DNA of 64,000 nt from Limnoperna fortunei (lineage: Eukaryota > Mollusca > Bivalvia > Mytilida > Modiolidae): positions 39,412,067 through 39,476,066 of the forward strand of contig OX104120.1 in NCBI GenBank assembly GCA_944474755.1. The letters run 5' to 3'. Positions 60,000 to 64,000 of the stretch are shown here, piece by piece. The stretch's first letter is position 1. Each line of letters opens with the position of its first letter. Below the pieces are notes generated by a model, which saw only the letters and a program-made list of their open reading frames with translations, was not told where the DNA came from and made no database searches. Position numbers and translations under genes: made by a program.

Positions 60000-62900
60000 A
60001 AAACATAATGTACGTAAAAATTACATTTAATCGAATTTAAATTCATAAATACATAAAAATAGCAATGACTCTTCAGTGTAGAGATGAAGCCCACCTAGAC
60101 GCAAAAAAGACAAAAAAGACACAAAACAATTATCTTATTTCATAAAGATGTTTCAGACGTTAGCGATTCTGGCAGCTTAAAAATGCTGTTGACATGTTAT
60201 TAAATTTCAGTTTAGATTGTTAACATTTAGTACGACGTGAGCATTACCTTATGTATTAAATAAAAGCAACTTACTGATTTGCACCAGTAAAATGTTTAAT
60301 TTGACATCAAGTAAAATGTGCTTTTGTTATATAGACTTTGATCCTAAGCTTGTGTAAATGCATTTTTGAGAAATTAAGTAAAATAGCTAATTAGAAGTTC
60401 AAAACTACTTTAACATAAATGTAAAGATTGGGTGATTTATGTTTGGTTTTATATGAGCAGCTTTGGCGTGAGACTCTTTTTAAATTATAGTTATGGATAA
60501 TCCTAATAATTCTGCGCATATTATAAGTATACAATTTGTTAAAAAATATTTTAAACATAAAATATACTTTCAAACAAGTATTGATTCACATTACTTATGT
60601 CACAAACCGATCGCATACATTACAGGTTGAATCTAGATCACATTTTTGGTCACGAACAGATATTAATACTAACGGGTAATGTTAAACATCAAATTTAGGT
60701 TTTAAGTGACCTGGGTTTGAGCATGCATATCTGTCGTTTTCTGAGTTTGTGTCAGTTTATTGTCGTCTATCGATCTTTTTGTTAACAATGTTTGATTTTC
60801 GAATGCTTTTCAAATAGTAGTTACTTAACTTTTCATCTATTCTTTTTATATGCCCTTATTTTTTTGGACCAAGGACTATGCTTATTGCAAGGAGAAATAA
60901 CCTCCTTGAAAACTCGTGCATAGTTATAATACAGACCTCTAGGTTTTCTCGTTAGAGAATTTCCACATCAAAGCAGTGTTTACATATTAATTAAGATTGA
61001 CAGAGTATTAGACCCTAATCACAAATAACCATATTCCAAGCACATTTAGAAATTTAAATTTAAATTCTTTAACTTGTTTAATCGTATCACCATAAAGAAT
61101 ATAATGCTTTTGATTGCGCGGGCGTTTGTTGTATTAACATTTTATTGCCAAATGAACAGTACTAGTTTACAAATGTTATATGGTGTATGGTGTAGTATGG
61201 TGTAGTGTTAATGACAAATCGATATATGAACATTTTAAACCGGCTTAATTTAGATTTCTCTATTTGTTTAACTTTTACTAAAAATTAGGATCTGGTTACC
61301 ATTGGAATTTTCATTGTTAGGAGTTAGTTAGGCTGAAACATTATTCATAACAAATCACGATATTAGTACTTTTGGTTTTTAAGGATGTTCGCTAGTCACG
61401 TGGTATTGGTCGAATTGTTTTGATAACCTTCAATTATACCACAAAGTTTTGAATAACACAATATTGTCTGTAAAAATGACGAAAGGATTAATTTGTTTTA
61501 ACGTTTGAAAATTTTTTGGAAAAATGAATTTTTGATTGGCGGCTAAAACTGAGGACTCAGAATCGAAGAGAGGAAGTATAACTTTAGAGCTCTGTATTTG
61601 TTCATTGCTGCTCTTTGATCAATTTTAGTAAGAATAACAAAATCTCTTTGTCTAATATAGTCGTTAAGATAACATAGCCAAAGTATAAAAGAATAAAAAG
61701 TATCGAGATGATTTCATTAAAGAACAATAACACCTAATAATAAGTAGTTGAGAGTCCGTTCCGGTAAAGAGATAGATCTTGACATTATAAGCAGTTTGAC
61801 TTTGTGAGTGTTTCTCTATTATGTGTATATTTTATTTAGTAGACATTTACTTGCATTGTATCTCTGTTCTATTTTAGTCATGGTGACCAAGTTGGGTGGT
61901 CGGTAGCAAATGAAATAAAAAATAATTTATAACATTCAGTATCAGAATGATTCAATTTGTCATGTATTATTTTAAAGTTCACAACGACGCTGAAGTTCAA
62001 ACGACCTCAAAGTGTTATTATCCCCTTTGAAGTTGTAAATGCATTAATTGAAATGAGCACAAGGATAATTCGTTGTACATAAAAATACTTCACAAATTTA
62101 AAACAACTATTTCGGGTGCGTTGTTTTTGTTTAAACTGACTGTTTGATCATTGTTTAAACAATCTTTTCATTTCTGTTTGCAGCTTATATTGATTTTCGC
62201 AATCACTTTTTCCCCTCGAAATAGTCTTCAAATTTACATACCTCTTAACAATATACTTGATACAGAAGTTATTTTTAACTTGTTATAAAGAAATTGACAT
62301 ATTATTTAAAGCAATGATTTATAAAATCAAAACTTACGCACGTTTAGGTTAATACAATTTTGTTTAATTGAGCGGCAGTAAGGCAGGTAACCTTGATAAT
62401 TTTGTAGACTGAGTGTATTTAATTTGTAGCATTCAATGTTATTAGCGTGATACTAATAAGTACTCAATATCATGTAAACAAATGAATGCACCAGAAATAG
62501 TTTATTACATTTGTGGTTTCCCTCTAAAACCCTGTCCACATTAGAATGTATTAGTATGTAACTGATTAATTGAGAGCTTGCCAGCGAGCAATATTTCACC
62601 TATATTTTGGACAAGATTAAAAGTGAGAAATATTTTAGCTATATTCAGGACAAGAACAAGTATACAAACAAACATCAGAGAAAAAGGATGGATGAACGAG
62701 AACATAATTTTGCCTACCACTGGAAAAATGTGGATTATTGGATAGTGGCCGAGAATTAAACCTTTTGTATTGGCTACAATGAACCTACTCTTTTTTAAAT
62801 CTACAAAAAAATGTTGTTATGCAAATATGGCCCGCGGGCAATAAAAGATATTGAGGTGACTTCCTTATTACATAATTTATTACATTTAATTCATGGGAAT

Positions 62901-63100
62901 AATAGCAAATAAATTCCATTTCAATGACTTACCTTGAAAATCGATTTTTAGTTTTATTTACTTGACACAGTAGCAAAAAAATTTCATTTCGATGTTTACA
63001 TTTTACTGTCCCCTCCAAAAATTATTTCTACATTGATAACAACAGAAACTTTAAAAATTATAAATCTTATCACTGTTTTTTTTTACATTTTATTATCAAA
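60000..63100. other. Non-coding stretch
   Basis: No firm gene. It contains the candidate second exon 62184-62224 for the signal-peptide exon at 58492, a short ATGGTGTAGT tandem near 61180-61210, and a weak relative (62760-62840) of the repeat at 36075. Confidence 0.35.
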
Positions 63101-63104
63101 TGAA

Positions 63105-63660
63105 ATGTCATCTTAAATACTCAAGTTAATAGAATTTACTACGCCTACACGCGCGTTTCGTATAATCAAGACCCATCAGTAGCGGTCAAACCCATACAAT
63201 ATTTAAAATCCAAATGTGATGTAGGGATTTTATCATTCACAAATGTTATTTACACCTTAAAAATGAAAAACCCTTGAATTAAAATAATTTATAAAATTTC
63301 ATGGCAATAAATTTAGACAACTCAAAGAATCAATGATATTCCTGTCAGTACCAAAGTGTGAGTACTTGGCTGGTGATACCCTCGGAGACTAATAGGCTAA
63401 TAGTTTTCGGCAGAGTCATCGACCCAGTGGTTGAAAAACAATGTCATCAAGATACCACGATTTATAGAATTTACTATGACAGGTGCACGTTTCGTCTAAT
63501 AAGACTCATCAGTAGCGCTCAAACCCAAACAATATTTAACATCAAAATAATTATGATGTTTAAGAAATTATAAACACCAAATTCCAAACCTTTATAAGAA
63601 ATTCTACAGCCTGAAAATAGCAAATCCTTTTTAAAAGTCTTCTAAATTTTAGGGTAGTAA
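63105..63660 (+). repeat. Dispersed mussel-type repeat, two partial copies
   Basis: Phrases in order: AGAATTTACTACGCC, GCGCGTTTCGT, CATCAGTAGCGGTC, GAGTACTTGGCTGGTGATAC and CATCGACCCAGTGGTTG. The series then restarts at about 63460 with ATTTACTATGAC and CGTTTCGTCTAATAAGACTC. Same family as 12670-13110. Confidence 0.7.
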
Positions 63661-64000
63661 ATGACTATATCACTGAAGGAATCAATAATATTCGTGTGTG
63701 CACCGTAGATACAAAGGTTTATAGAATATTTTTCGGCAAACGCATGTCTCGTCTAATGTCCCTATACAAATTCGTTATTTTTTGTCGGGTTTCTAATTAT
63801 TCTTCTTCCTTCGTTGTCTTTCCCTCAAGTCTTGTCCGCTCGTTTCCTTGGCGATGCGATGTCTTCTCTACACGAAACTTTGTGTGTTGGGATTAAACTG
63901 CAGATGTGCAACGAAACTTGGTATACTGATTCAGTTGCTTAGTCTAAGCATTTTTACGGAAAGCAATTAACATAAAAGCCGGCATTTTGTAAAGGCAGTG

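Overview
This window is A+T-rich animal nuclear DNA. Genes are split into short exons with GT/AG introns, and interspersed repeats are abundant. The repeat families point to a bivalve, most likely a mytilid mussel (Mytilus-like): a tRNA-derived SINE in several copies, a dispersed repeat with the phrases CGCGTTTCGT and ACTCATCAGT, and retroelement fragments carrying a YDKRDDFNF-type block. The organism call is inference from remembered repeat families and was not searched. No rRNA, functional tRNA or CRISPR array was seen.

Layout. (1) 2.2-16.4 kb, minus strand: a gene for a secreted protein made of thrombospondin type-1 (TSP1) domains. A signal-peptide exon at 11.5 kb joins six phase-1 TSP1 exons, giving about 359 residues. 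The middle is a tandem array of three nearly identical 2.22-kb units, each adding one in-phase TSP1 exon and carrying decayed extra TSP1 exons. Two more signal-peptide exons lie upstream at 15.4 and 16.3 kb and look like duplicated alternative first exons. The 15.4-kb copy is split by a 265-bp Harbinger-like MITE that happens to supply a new in-frame ATG. (2) 20.8-22.4 kb: a hairpin-bounded element with a core of about six 157-bp tandem repeats. (3) 25.9-33.4 kb, plus strand: a complete six-exon arylacetamide deacetylase-like gene (403 residues, full catalytic triad), whose introns hold several mobile elements. (4) 36.6-37.4 kb: a broken retrotransposon gag. (5) 40.8-43.2 kb, minus strand: a complete four-exon gene for a small single-pass membrane protein with a PPPPY tail (171 residues). 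(6) 45.6-46.0 kb, plus strand: the terminal exon of a cysteine-rich protein. (7) 58.5 kb, plus strand: a TATA-led first exon encoding a signal peptide. The rest is intergenic or intronic DNA with foldback MITEs, SINE pieces, microsatellites and retroelement relics.

The most noteworthy part is the TSP1 locus. It appears to be changing by recent amplification of whole exon-bearing units and by duplication of its signal-peptide exons, with a transposon landing inside one of them. The genes otherwise look functionally unrelated.
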